Origin: Actinomyces oris
GTDB lineage: Bacteria; Actinomycetota; Actinomycetes; Actinomycetales; Actinomycetaceae
Length of the DNA: 64,000 nucleotides
Assembly (NCBI RefSeq): GCF_001937445.1
Contig: NZ_MSKS01000011.1
Coordinates: 1-64,000 of the forward strand
Direction: 5' to 3'
Part shown: positions 55,852 to 64,000 of the stretch, one piece after another
Position numbering within the stretch: position 1 is the stretch's first letter
Layout of the letters: every line of letters begins with the position of its first letter
Program-made: the position numbers and the translations under genes
Notes under the pieces: generated by a model
Told to the model about the DNA's origin: nothing
Databases searched by the model: none
The model's input: only the letters and a program-made list of their open reading frames with translations

Positions 55852-57120
55852 ATGGTCAAGCGCCAGCTGCCCAACCCGAGCGAGATCTTCGAGCTGCTCC
55901 ACTTCAAGACACCCGAGCTCAATCCCAGGCGTCGACGCCTCGACGCCGCACTGACCACCTGGGACCTGCGCAAGATCGCCAAGCGCCGCACTCCGGCCGC
56001 GGCCTTCGACTACACCGACGGCGCCGCAGAGGGCGAGATCTCCCTGCGCCGTGCCCGCCAGGCCTTCCGCGACATCGAGTTCCACCCCGACATCCTGCAC
56101 CCGGCCATCGACGTCGACACCTCCTGCGAGATCCTGGGCGGACGCTCGGCCATGCCCTTCGGCATCGCACCCACCGGCTTCACCCGCCTCATGCAGACCG
56201 AGGGCGAGGTCGCCGGGGCCGGGGCCGCCGGCGCCGCCGGGATCCCCTTCACCCTGTCCACGCTGGGCACCGCCTCCATCGAGGACGTCAAGGCCGCCAA
56301 CCCTCACGGGCGCAACTGGTTCCAGCTCTACGTCATGCGCCGGCGCGAGATCTCCTACGGGCTGGTCGAGCGCGCCGCGGCCGCCGGCTTCGACACCCTC
56401 ATGTTCACCGTGGACACCCCCGTGGCCGGGGCCCGCCTGCGCGACAAGCGCAACGGCTTCTCCATCCCGCCCCAGATCACGGCCGGCACCGTGCTCAACG
56501 CGATCCCCCGCCCGTGGTGGTGGTTCGACTTCCTGACCACGCCCAAGCTGGAGTTCGCCTCCCTGAAGTCGACCGGCGGCACCGTGGGCGAGCTGCTCGA
56601 CAACGCCATGGACCCCACCATCAGCGACGAGGACCTCAAGGTCATCCGCTCCATGTGGCCGGGCAAGATCGTCATCAAGGGCGTGCAGACGCTTGAGGAC
56701 TCCAAGCGCCTCATCGACCTGGGCGTCGACGGCGTCCTGCTGTCCAACCACGGCGGGCGCCAGCTCGACCGCGCCCCCGTCCCCTTCCGCCTCCTGCCCG
56801 AGGTGGTCCGTGAGGTCGGCAAGGATGCCACGATCATGGTGGACACCGGCATCATGAACGGCGCCGACGTCGTGGCCGCCGTCGCCCTGGGCGCCAAGTT
56901 CGGGCTCGTGGGCCGCGCCTACCTCTACGGCCTCATGGCCGGCGGGCGCGAGGGCGTGGACCGCATGATCGAGATCCTCTCCGACGAGGTCATCCGCACC
57001 ATGAAGCTCCTGGGGGTCTCCAGCCTGGACGAGCTCGAGCCGCGCCACGTCACCCAGCTGACCCGCCTGACCCCGGTGCGCCCGAACGTCAAGGCCGCAG
57101 CCGACGCCCTGGCCCGCTGA
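55852..57120 (+). CDS. lldD: L-lactate dehydrogenase, FMN-dependent (quinone)
   Basis: FMN-linked alpha-hydroxy-acid dehydrogenase of 422 residues that oxidises L-lactate to pyruvate and passes electrons to quinone. [32 protein letters not shown] (with the catalytic His) and [19 protein letters not shown] are the family blocks. The start is ATG at 55852, with GATGAGG 4-10 bases upstream. It is a second lactate-oxidising system in addition to LutABC. A possible iron box lies upstream. Confidence 0.93.
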   Translation: MVKRQLPNPSEIFELLHFKTPELNPRRRRLDAALTTWDLRKIAKRRTPAAAFDYTDGAAEGEISLRRARQAFRDIEFHPDILHPAIDVDTSCEILGGRSAMPFGIAPTGFTRLMQTEGEVAGAGAAGAAGIPFTLSTLGTASIEDVKAANPHGRNWFQLYVMRRREISYGLVERAAAAGFDTLMFTVDTPVAGARLRDKRNGFSIPPQITAGTVLNAIPRPWWWFDFLTTPKLEFASLKSTGGTVGELLDNAMDPTISDEDLKVIRSMWPGKIVIKGVQTLEDSKRLIDLGVDGVLLSNHGGRQLDRAPVPFRLLPEVVREVGKDATIMVDTGIMNGADVVAAVALGAKFGLVGRAYLYGLMAGGREGVDRMIEILSDEVIRTMKLLGVSSLDELEPRHVTQLTRLTPVRPNVKAAADALAR

Positions 57121-57287
57121 GGGGAGGGCCCCGCTCCGCGCAGACCCTACCGGCCCGATCCCTGCGCCCGGCGTCGGAGGAGTCCGCGTCATCCGCCCAG
57201 CGCGGCGGCACCCGGCGGCCCCGGAGAAGCGCCCCCCCCTGCGGCCACCTCTCCGGGGCCGCCGCCGTCTGGCCGAGAGGCCAGCAC

Positions 57288-57608
57288 CTGTCCCCCTGGT
57301 GGTTCCTGGCGCTGGTCTACGTCATCCAGACCGTCGCCGAGCTCTTCCTGACCCCGGTCGGGCTGGCCACGACGACCGCCCTGGCCCCCAAGAGCTTCGC
57401 CTCCCAGGCGATGGGGCTGTGGTGGCTCAGCGTCGCCACCGGACAGGGCGTGGCCGGGTTCGTCATCGCCCAGACCGAGGACGCCTCCGACGCCACCTAC
57501 TACTACGGCCTGGGCGTGGCCACACTGCTCATGGCCCTGGTGCTGTTCGCCGTCGCCCCGTGGACCCAGCGGCAGATGGCCGACGTCGAGCTCACCGCGC
57601 AGGACTAG
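57288..57608 (+). pseudogene. Orphan 3' fragment of a POT peptide transporter
   Basis: Reads in frame for 106 codons from LSPWWFLALVYVIQTVAELF to a TAG stop, and matches the last 106 codons of the complete transporter at 57879-59450 (about 75% identical by eye). The 3' flank, starting with AGGCGCGGCTGG and the TTCGTAGGGTAA repeat, is copied as well. There is no start region and no N-terminal ten helices. It is a tail duplicate. Confidence 0.85.
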
Positions 57609-57644
57609 GCGCGGCTGGACGAGCCGTACCTGGAGCGCCGCGAG

Positions 57645-57686
57645 TTCGTAGGTTAGCCCTCGGCTTCGTAGGGTAAAGGTACCGCC
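57645..57686. repeat. Truncated copy of the TTCGTAGGGTA repeat
   Basis: GAGTTCGTAGGTTA and TTCGTAGGGTAAAGGTAC follow the transporter fragment, as in the element after the intact transporter. The right arm is missing. Confidence 0.6.
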
Positions 57687-57878
57687 AGCGGAGCCCAGAG
57701 GGGGGTCCATGAGCATCATCCCGGACTCACCGACCTCGTTGGTCGCTTAGCGCAGCCGCCCTCGCGTCCTCCCGAAGTAATCGCACGGTCAGGGTAGGGT
57801 GCACAGGTACCTGCGGTTCTTGCCGGACACTGACGGTCCGGCGGCACACCTCACCCGACCACAGGAAGAGAGAGTCTC

Positions 57879-59450
57879 ATGTCAACGACCCCGGCTCCCG
57901 TCGAGGACGGTCTCGATACCGGTCGGATGATCACCAGCCGGTGGCGCCCCACCACCCTGCGCACGACGCCATCAAAGGAGGACCAAGGGCTGTTCGGCCA
58001 CCCCCGGGGACTTCCCTGGATGCTCAACGTGGAGATGTGGGAGCGCTTCTCCTACTACGGCATGCGCGCCATCCTGCTCTACTTCATCACCGACACCGTG
58101 GCCGAAGGCGGCCTGGGCCTGAGCGCCAACTCCGGGCAGGTCATCCTGGCCTCCTACAGTGCGGCCGTCTACCTGCTGGCCATCCCCGGGGGCATCTTCG
58201 CCGACCGCATCATCGGACCGTGGCTGTCCACCCTCTACGGCGGCGTCGTCATCATGGCGGGCCACATCTGCCTGTCCATCCCCTCACCCGCCCTCGCCTG
58301 GACCGGGATCGTGCTGGTGGCTGTGGGCACCGGCTTCATCAAGCCGAACCTGTCCACGATCGTTGGGGGTCTCTACGATGACGACGACCCGCGGCGCGAC
58401 GCCGGATTCCAGCTCTTCTACATGTCGGTCAACCTCGGATCACTGGCGTCTCCACTGGTGACCGGCTGGCTGCGCGAGCACTACGGCTACCACGCCGGCT
58501 TCTTCTCAGCCGCCGTCGGCATGGGGGTGGCCCTGATCGCCTTCATCTACGGCCGCCACAAGCTCTCCGCCTTCGCCTTCACCGTCCCCAACCCCATCCG
58601 CCCCCAGGAGCGCCGGAGCTTCGTACTCGCCTCGCTCCTGACCGTGGTGGCCGCGGCCGCACTCGTCTCGGTCCTCAGCGCCCTGACCGGCAGCCTGCTC
58701 GACGCCATCTCCACGACCATGCTCATCATCCCGGCCGGCGCCGCCCTGGGCTACTTCATCCTCATGTTCCGCTCCCCCAAGGTCACGGCCCGCGAGCGCA
58801 CCCACCTGCGCGCCTACATCCCCCTGTGGATCGGCGCGGTCCTGTTCTTCATGATCTCCGAGCAGGCGGCCGGCAAGATGGCCACCTTCGCCAAGGACAA
58901 CACCGACGGCACTATCCCGTGGCTCGGCTGGGCCATCACCCCCGAGACCTACCAGTCCATCAACCCGGCCACGATCGTCATCCTGGCACCATTCATCGGT
59001 TGGCTCTTCACCCGGCGCGCGGGCAGGTTCCCCTCCACCATCATGAAGTTCGCGATCTCGGTGCTCATCATCGGGGGATCGGCCTTCATCCTGGGTTACG
59101 GCTTCCAGATCTGGCCGGGCAACGCGAAGCTGTCCCCTTGGTGGTTCCTAGCGGTGGTCTTCATCATCCAGACCGTCGCCGAGCTCTTCCTGTCCCCGGT
59201 GGGCCTGTCCGCGACGTCGGCGCTGGCACCCAAGAGTTTCGCCTCCCAGACGATGAGCCTGTGGCTGCTGACGACGGCCACCGGCCAGGGGCTGGCCGGC
59301 TTCATCATCTCCAGGACGGAGAACGTCGCGAACTCCACCTACTACTACGGCCTGGGGGCCGTGACGGTCGCCGTGGCCATCATCCTGTTCATCGTCGCCC
59401 CGTGGACGGAGCGGAAGATGGCCGACGTCGGGGTCACGGTGCGGGACTAG
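57879..59450 (+). CDS. POT-family proton-coupled peptide transporter
   Basis: Imports di- and tripeptides with protons. The 523 residues have about 14 helices. EMWERFSYYGMR in helix 1 carries the ExxERFxYY motif, GTGFIKPNLSTIVGGLY the second POT signature, and VAELFLSPVGLS the later signature. The start is ATG at 57879, preceded by AGGAAGAGAG. A broken copy of its last 106 codons lies just upstream. Confidence 0.94.
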   Translation: MSTTPAPVEDGLDTGRMITSRWRPTTLRTTPSKEDQGLFGHPRGLPWMLNVEMWERFSYYGMRAILLYFITDTVAEGGLGLSANSGQVILASYSAAVYLLAIPGGIFADRIIGPWLSTLYGGVVIMAGHICLSIPSPALAWTGIVLVAVGTGFIKPNLSTIVGGLYDDDDPRRDAGFQLFYMSVNLGSLASPLVTGWLREHYGYHAGFFSAAVGMGVALIAFIYGRHKLSAFAFTVPNPIRPQERRSFVLASLLTVVAAAALVSVLSALTGSLLDAISTTMLIIPAGAALGYFILMFRSPKVTARERTHLRAYIPLWIGAVLFFMISEQAAGKMATFAKDNTDGTIPWLGWAITPETYQSINPATIVILAPFIGWLFTRRAGRFPSTIMKFAISVLIIGGSAFILGYGFQIWPGNAKLSPWWFLAVVFIIQTVAELFLSPVGLSATSALAPKSFASQTMSLWLLTTATGQGLAGFIISRTENVANSTYYYGLGAVTVAVAIILFIVAPWTERKMADVGVTVRD

Positions 59451-59468
59451 GCGCGGCTGGGGCGCCGC

Positions 59469-59536
59469 GAGTTCGTGGGTTAAGTCGCGGGTTCGTAGGG
59501 TAAAGGTACGAACGCGAGGGCTACCCTACGAACGCG
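59469..59536. repeat. 68-bp TTCGTAGGGTA repeat, copy 2
   Basis: Reverse-complement match to 35785-35852 along its full length, with the same inverted TTCGTAGGGTA/TACCCTACGAA arms. It follows the peptide transporter by 18 bases and precedes the PadR promoter, so it probably works as a terminator. Confidence 0.8.
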
Positions 59537-59594
59537 CGACTCGACACAGCCTCACGAACAAGGCTCGGTTTCTCCTCCTCGCGGAGTATATCGC

Positions 59595-59608
59595 GAGTGT
59601 ATACACTC
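59595..59608. promoter_or_regulatory. Operator palindrome of the PadR operon
   Basis: GAGTGTATACACTC is a perfect 14-bp palindrome, placed between the likely -35 and -10 regions and 18 bases before the padR start. Wider symmetry extends to TATA on each side. This is the expected autorepressor site of PadR proteins (ATGT...ACAT-like). Confidence 0.7.
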
Positions 59609-59612
59609 AGCG

Positions 59613-59618
59613 TATAGT
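59613..59618 (+). promoter_or_regulatory. -10 of the PadR-ABC operon (leaderless)
   Basis: TATAGT ends 7 bases before the ATG at 59626. No Shine-Dalgarno is seen. Confidence 0.6.
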
Positions 59619-59625
59619 TGCTGGC

Positions 59626-60150
59626 ATGGAATCCAGACTCACTCTTCTTGGGTTGCTCAGCGCCGGGCCGGGGCACGGCTACGACCTCAAACGCTCCTGG
59701 GACCACTGGTTCGCGGCCTCCAAACCGCTGGCCTACGGCCAGGTCTACGCCACGCTCGCCCGCCTGGTGCGCGACGGGCTCATCACGCAGGTCGAAACCG
59801 AGCCCGGCGCCGGCCCGGAGCGCAAGCGCTACGAGGTCACCGACGCCGGGCGCCAAAGCGTCGAGCAGTGGCTGCTGACCCCGGTCACCCCGGCCGGTGA
59901 CGTCCAGGCCGACATCTTCGCCAAGACCGTCATCGCCCTCATGCTCGACGACGACGCCGGGCGCCTCCTCGACCTCCAGCGCGCCGAGCACATGGCGCGC
60001 ATGCGCGAGCTGACCCGCCTCAAGCAGGACGGCGACCTGCGCACGGTGCTGCTGGCTGACCACGCCCTGTTCCACATCGAGGCCGACCTGCGCTGGATGG
60101 AAACCACCGCGGCCCGCCTGAGCGAGCTGCGCGAGGAGGTGCGCTCATGA
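59626..60150 (+). CDS. PadR-family transcriptional regulator
   Basis: A 174-residue winged-helix repressor. LTLLGLLSAGPGHGYDLKR is the PadR start, and VYATLARLVRDGLITQ and KRYEVTDAGRQSVEQWL are the wing. The C-terminal helix (about 105-170) makes the dimer. The ATG is 7 bases from its -10. Its stop overlaps the ATP-binding gene, so it is co-translated with the transporter it most likely controls. PadR/ABC pairs of this kind usually respond to the drug or peptide they export. Confidence 0.92.
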   Translation: MESRLTLLGLLSAGPGHGYDLKRSWDHWFAASKPLAYGQVYATLARLVRDGLITQVETEPGAGPERKRYEVTDAGRQSVEQWLLTPVTPAGDVQADIFAKTVIALMLDDDAGRLLDLQRAEHMARMRELTRLKQDGDLRTVLLADHALFHIEADLRWMETTAARLSELREEVRS

Positions 60151-61004
60151 ACACCACCGCCGTCACGGCCGCCGGCGTCACCCCCGCCGGCGCCGACCCC
60201 GCACCCAGTCGGGGCGAGACTGACCCGCCGGGCGAGGTCATCATGCGCGCCCGCGGCCTGGAGATGAGCTTCGGGCAGACCCACGCGCTGCGCGGCGTCG
60301 ACCTGGACATCCTGACCGGTGAGGTCCTGGCCGTCACCGGCCCGTCGGGCTCGGGCAAGTCCACGCTCCTGCACGTCATGGCCGGGGTCCTCGTGCCCGA
60401 CACCGGGCGCGTCGACTACCACGGAAGCGACACGACGCAGGACATCGCAGCCCTCGACGAGGCGGCCCGCAGCCGCCTGCGCCTGACAGAGTTCGGCTTC
60501 ATCTTCCAGTTCGGCCAGCTCCTGCCGGACCTCTCCGCCCTGGACAACGTCACCATCCCCCTGCTCCTGGCGGGCACCCCGCGCCGGCGGGCACTGGCCC
60601 AGGCCCGCGAGACCCTGGGCGAGCTGGGGCTCAGCGAGCACCTGGACAAGCGCCCCACCCAGCTCTCGGGCGGGCAGGCGCAGCGGGCCGCCGTCGCGCG
60701 GGCACTGGTGACCAACCCGCGACTCCTCTTCGCCGACGAGCCCACCGGCTCCCTGGACTCCCTGGCCGCCGAACGGACCATGGAGGTGCTCCTGAGCTCG
60801 GTGCGCTCCCGAGGCGCCGGCCTGGTCATCATCACCCATGACGCGCGCGTCGCCGCCTACGCCGACCGGGAGGTCACCGTGCGCGACGGACGCATCAGTC
60901 CCGGGGCCACGCAGGCCGCAACCGGCCCGAACCGACCGAGGCACGCCGAGCCGGGACACCCAGGAAGTCCGGGCAGTCCGGGCAGTCAGAGGGGCCGGTC
61001 ATGA
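60147..61004 (+). CDS. ABC transporter ATP-binding protein, MacB/LolD type
   Basis: A 285-residue ATPase that powers the permease encoded next. Walker A GPSGSGKST at about 70, Q-loop FQFGQL, signature LSGGQAQRA, Walker B LLFADEPTGSLD, and H-loop ITHD are all present. The N-terminal 30 residues and the C-terminal 30 are extra, Ala/Pro/Ser-rich tails. The gene overlaps both padR (ATGA) and the permease gene by 4 bases, so translation of all three is coupled. Confidence 0.95.
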   Translation: MNTTAVTAAGVTPAGADPAPSRGETDPPGEVIMRARGLEMSFGQTHALRGVDLDILTGEVLAVTGPSGSGKSTLLHVMAGVLVPDTGRVDYHGSDTTQDIAALDEAARSRLRLTEFGFIFQFGQLLPDLSALDNVTIPLLLAGTPRRRALAQARETLGELGLSEHLDKRPTQLSGGQAQRAAVARALVTNPRLLFADEPTGSLDSLAAERTMEVLLSSVRSRGAGLVIITHDARVAAYADREVTVRDGRISPGATQAATGPNRPRHAEPGHPGSPGSPGSQRGRS

Positions 61005-63214
61005 GCCGCATCGCCCTGACCCGACTGCTCGTCGCCAACGACCGCTCCGCCCGGCGCCGCCTGGCCGGGATCGTCGCCGGCGTCATGGTGGGGGTGGCCC
61101 TGTTCCTCATGCTGCTGGCCGCCGCCCAGGCCTTCCCCGAACGCAGCATGCGCTCCAGCTGGGCGTCCACCGCCCTCATGCCCGGCCTCTCCGAGCAGTC
61201 GAACCACGCCGACCTCCAGCCCGACCATGCCCTGACCGACGGCGAGCTGGCCGTCGCCAGCAACTTCGACGTCGTCGACAACCAACCGATCACCATCCTG
61301 AGGGTAGCCCTGCCGGAGTCGGGCACCACCTCGGTGAGAATCCCGGGGGCCGACGTCGTCCCCAAGCGCGGCGAGTACCTGGCCTCACCGGCCCTGGCCA
61401 AGCGCATCGCCTCCCTACCCGCCGACCAGCTCGGTGACCGCTACGGCAAGCAGGTAGGCGTCCTGTCACCCGACGCCGTTGAGGGTCCGGACTCGCTGGT
61501 GGCCGTCGTCGGGACGGACCTGGGGACCGTGGCCGCCTCCGAGTTCTACATCCCGCCCCAGGTGGTCACCTCCTTCCAGGGCATCCCCTACGAGAACGAG
61601 GCGTATCGGATCGCCACGCTCATCGGCGCCATCGCGGTGCTCGTGCCCGCGCTGCTGCTCGTCGGGATCGTCACCGACCTGGGGGCGGCGCAGCGGGCCG
61701 AGCGCTTCGCCACGCTGCGCCTCATCGGGGCCACGCCCCAGCAGGTCGCCCGCACCGCGGCCCTGGAGATCGGGGCCACCACCTTCGTCGGCGCCCTGGC
61801 GGGCGTGGCCCTCTACCTGGCCCTGATCCCGCTGGCCGCGCAGATCACGCTGAGAACCAGCCGCTTCTACTACTCCGACCTGCTGCGCTCCCCGGTCAAC
61901 GCGGTCCTCGCCGTCGTCGTGACCACGGCGGGGGCGGCGGCCGTGGCCTGGTGGCGCACGCGACGGGCCGACCTCGGCCCGCTGGGCGGCTCCCGTGAAC
62001 GCACCGAGCGCCGTCCCCGCCTCATCTCGCTGGCACCCGTGATCCTGGGGACCGCGGGACTGGTCAGCACCCCGACGGTGGCCCGCCAGGACTCCGACCT
62101 GACCATCTACCTGCTGCCCGCCTCCTTCCTGTGCGCGATGCTGGGGCTGGTGTGGGCCGGACCGGTCCTGACCTGGTGGGTGGCACGAGGCGGCAGGGCC
62201 CTGGCCCGTTCCGCGGCGCAGGTCATCGGCTTCAACCGGATCACTCAGCACCCCCGGGCGGTCTTCCGGGCGGTGGCTGGCGTCGTCATCGCCGTCTACG
62301 CCATGACGGTGTTCGCCGTCGCCATCACGGCCGCCGCGGGGACCCGCGACGTCACACAGGGCGGTGGGCACCTGAGCCCCACGACGCTCGGGGCGACGCC
62401 GGCGGTCAGCGACGAGGGCACCCTGCACAGCGCCGTCGACCGGCTCGCCGCCGTGCCCGGGGTGACGACGGTCGCCGTGGGGAGGATCAGCGGGGACAGC
62501 ATGCAGGACAGTCAGGTCATCCTCGAGGCCGACAAGGCCGAGGCCCTCGGGGCACCGCACGTGGCGGCCCCAGATGGAGCGGTGGCCATCAGCGCCCGGT
62601 GGCTGTACGAGAACGCGGCCGCCTCGCCGTCGCCGGTCAGCGCCGAGGAGCTGGCGAGCGCCCGTGAGCACGGCGCGCCCATCATCCTGGCGGCCACCGA
62701 CCCGACCAGCCCCGGGGCCATCGATCGGGCCCGCACCGCCCTGGCCACCTCCGGGCTGACCCTGGGGACCGCCCCGACCTCACCCAGCTCGATCCAGGCC
62801 CTCCAGGGCAGCGCCATGGAGAACCAGTTCGCCCAGCTGGGTTACATCGGCATCCTCATCGCCGCGGGCATCTCCGCGGTCTCGCTCGGGGTCTCGACGG
62901 TGGCGGCGCTGTTGGGGCGTCGGCGGGTCCTCGGTCTGCTGAGGCTGGTCGGCATGCCGGCGGCGACGCTGCGCTCCATGGTCGCCTACGAGGCGGCGCT
63001 GCCGACGGCCACTGCCCTGGTCATGAGCATCGGCCTGGGCTGGCTGACCGCATGGTCGCTGATCGGTGGGGTCTCGGGGCGCCGCATCGGCTGGCCCGGA
63101 GGTGGCTACTGGCTGGTGCTGGGGGCGAGCCTGGCGCTGGTGGTGGCGGCGACCCTGGCCAGTGCCCGCTACGGCCGGCGCATGCTGGCCGGCACCACCG
63201 TCCGATTCGAGTAG
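61001..63214 (+). CDS. ABC transporter permease, FtsX/MacB family
   Basis: A 737-residue membrane protein. The first helix (about 17-40) and a periplasm-side domain are followed by the three-helix FtsX core (about 205-310), and by the second repeat (about 420-460 and 610-735), with ALLGRRRVLGLLRLVGM as the conserved coupling part. This two-repeat, ten-helix layout is found in Gram-positive antimicrobial-peptide and lipoprotein exporters. The start is ATG at 61001, overlapping the ATPase gene. Regulation by PadR is inferred from the operon. Confidence 0.9.
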   Translation: MSRIALTRLLVANDRSARRRLAGIVAGVMVGVALFLMLLAAAQAFPERSMRSSWASTALMPGLSEQSNHADLQPDHALTDGELAVASNFDVVDNQPITILRVALPESGTTSVRIPGADVVPKRGEYLASPALAKRIASLPADQLGDRYGKQVGVLSPDAVEGPDSLVAVVGTDLGTVAASEFYIPPQVVTSFQGIPYENEAYRIATLIGAIAVLVPALLLVGIVTDLGAAQRAERFATLRLIGATPQQVARTAALEIGATTFVGALAGVALYLALIPLAAQITLRTSRFYYSDLLRSPVNAVLAVVVTTAGAAAVAWWRTRRADLGPLGGSRERTERRPRLISLAPVILGTAGLVSTPTVARQDSDLTIYLLPASFLCAMLGLVWAGPVLTWWVARGGRALARSAAQVIGFNRITQHPRAVFRAVAGVVIAVYAMTVFAVAITAAAGTRDVTQGGGHLSPTTLGATPAVSDEGTLHSAVDRLAAVPGVTTVAVGRISGDSMQDSQVILEADKAEALGAPHVAAPDGAVAISARWLYENAAASPSPVSAEELASAREHGAPIILAATDPTSPGAIDRARTALATSGLTLGTAPTSPSSIQALQGSAMENQFAQLGYIGILIAAGISAVSLGVSTVAALLGRRRVLGLLRLVGMPAATLRSMVAYEAALPTATALVMSIGLGWLTAWSLIGGVSGRRIGWPGGGYWLVLGASLALVVAATLASARYGRRMLAGTTVRFE

Positions 63215-63226
63215 AAACGGCCCACA

Positions 63227-63348
63227 GTGTCCAAATCTGTGACAAAGGCCTTGACCGGGCTCAGTCGCAGAAAAGAAAACCGCATGATTCCGCGGTTCCT
63301 CTCGGCGGACGGACGGCCTCGCAGCCCCTTTGTCTCAGATTTGGACAC
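63227..63348. repeat. 122-bp MITE-like element, copy 2
   Basis: Ends GTGTCCAAATCTG and CAGATTTGGACAC, with 22-base inverted arms carrying one mismatch. It has the same length and the same GTGTCCA ends as the element at 18916-19037. It follows the permease gene directly and probably also serves as a terminator. The interior shows AACCGCA and ATTCC as in copy 1. Confidence 0.75.
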
Positions 63349-63424
63349 GCACCCCTCCTGCGCACCCGGGCACCGGGGAGCGCATTCCCCGGTCCCGCCA
63401 GGTGATCTGCGGTAGAAAAGGACC

Positions 63425-64000
63425 ATGACCGCAGGACGGACCGACACGGCCGAGGACGCCTCCCCCTTGGTCGCACCGAGGCCGCCGGTCCTCGCGGCAC
63501 CGGACCTGGGTCGCCTGCGCGACGGCGAGGCCGATGAGCTCACCGCCGGTGAGATGGTCGAGGACCTGGAGCTGGTCGAAGCGGACCTCAGCGGCGGCGA
63601 CCTGTCTGCGATCAGTCTGCTCAGCTGCCGGTTCTCGGAGGTCTTCGCCAACGACACCGACCTGGCCGCGGCGCGGCTGGTCGACTGCCGCCTGGAGCGC
63701 CTGAGCGCCACCTACCTTCACAGTCCACGCTCCACCTGGCGCACGGTGGAGCTGCTCGACTCCCGTATCGGGGCCTGGGAGCTCTACGACGCCGACGTCG
63801 AATCCGTCCTCATTGAGGACTGCCGCCTGGGCTTCACGAACCTCGCCGGGACCGCTGTGCGCGACCTCCTCATCCGGGCCACCCGGATCGACGAGCTGGA
63901 CCTGAGCGGCATCGACGCCCAGCGGGTTCGCTTCGAGGACTGCCGGGTGGGCACGCTGCGCCTGCACGGCGGGAGCCTGAGAGACGTCGACCTGCGCGGG
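63425..64000 (+). CDS. Pentapeptide-repeat-like protein (partial, runs off the window)
   Basis: The frame from ATG at 63425 stays open for the 192 codons up to the window end. From about residue 40 it shows loosely spaced five-residue steps with a Leu or Phe every fifth place (ADLSGGDLS, LDLSGIDAQRVRFEDC, LRDVDLRG). This is the layout of a right-handed beta-helix of the pentapeptide-repeat type. The first 35 residues are Pro/Ala-rich. Function is unknown; some family members mimic DNA and protect gyrase, but nothing here shows that. Confidence 0.7.
   Translation, partial: MTAGRTDTAEDASPLVAPRPPVLAAPDLGRLRDGEADELTAGEMVEDLELVEADLSGGDLSAISLLSCRFSEVFANDTDLAAARLVDCRLERLSATYLHSPRSTWRTVELLDSRIGAWELYDADVESVLIEDCRLGFTNLAGTAVRDLLIRATRIDELDLSGIDAQRVRFEDCRVGTLRLHGGSLRDVDLRG

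Overview
The window comes from a high-GC Gram-positive actinobacterium, most likely an oral Actinomyces of the A. oris / A. naeslundii / A. viscosus group. The genus is inferred from gene content and protein style, not from a database match. Supporting signs are the tRNA-Trp-secE-nusG-rplK-rplA order, the tiny ribosomal protein bS22 beside an excisionase-like HTH gene, the radA-disA pair, heavy GC codon bias, and frequent GTG/TTG starts with several likely leaderless promoters. Most of the window is chromosomal housekeeping and carbon metabolism. It is peppered with small palindromic repeats and with broken copies of gene tails.

Layout. 1-2.0 kb: an OmpA-type Tat lipoprotein, preceded by the last codons of a near-identical neighbour. 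2.0-4.9 kb (minus): rplA, rplK, nusG, secE and tRNA-Trp. 5-13.6 kb: an aminotransferase, an LRV/DUF6636 membrane protein, a phosphotransferase, a DUF559-type nuclease-like gene lying between two 130-bp direct repeats, adenosine deaminase, murB with an orphan duplicate of its own 3' end, bS22 and an HTH protein. 13.9-18.7 kb: a Ktr/Trk potassium channel gene and its gating subunit gene, separated by a divergent TetR-MFS efflux pair. 18.7-19.6 kb: non-coding mobile-element debris with terminal repeats and a nested 122-bp MITE. 19.6-21.7 kb (minus): dihydroxyacetone kinase dhaKLM. 22-26.4 kb: a large low-complexity membrane protein, then NfeD plus flotillin. 26.6-33.2 kb: MFS transporter divergent from a transketolase, then radA and disA. 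33.3-40 kb (minus): envelope proteins of unknown role, mutY, a PH-like protein, an SRPBCC protein, argA-type acetyltransferase and a SorC regulator. 40.4-44.7 kb: glpD-glpF-glpK. 45-47 kb: an unusual P-type ATPase. 47.3-57.1 kb: lactate permease, lutABC, a polyol/uronate dehydrogenase and lldD, interrupted by a 1.6 kb stretch holding gene debris and a small cationic peptide gene. 57.3-59.5 kb: a POT peptide transporter preceded by a broken copy of its 3' end. 59.6-63.2 kb: a PadR-ABC transporter operon. The window ends inside a pentapeptide-repeat-like gene.

How the genes work together. The glp genes and dhaKLM feed three-carbon compounds into glycolysis. The lctP, lutABC and lldD genes make this a strong lactate-consuming locus, which fits an oral bacterium living beside lactate producers. 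DisA makes c-di-AMP, a known ligand of Ktr gating subunits in other bacteria, so the Ktr genes here are a plausible target.

The most unusual features are (i) four families of short palindromic or MITE-like repeats, (ii) the recurring pattern of orphan duplicated gene tails (murB, lactate permease, POT transporter, possibly the OmpA lipoprotein), (iii) a 47-residue cationic amphipathic peptide gene with a near-perfect Shine-Dalgarno, and (iv) a P-type ATPase whose CPC membrane motif is replaced. I found no CRISPR array, prophage or intact transposase.
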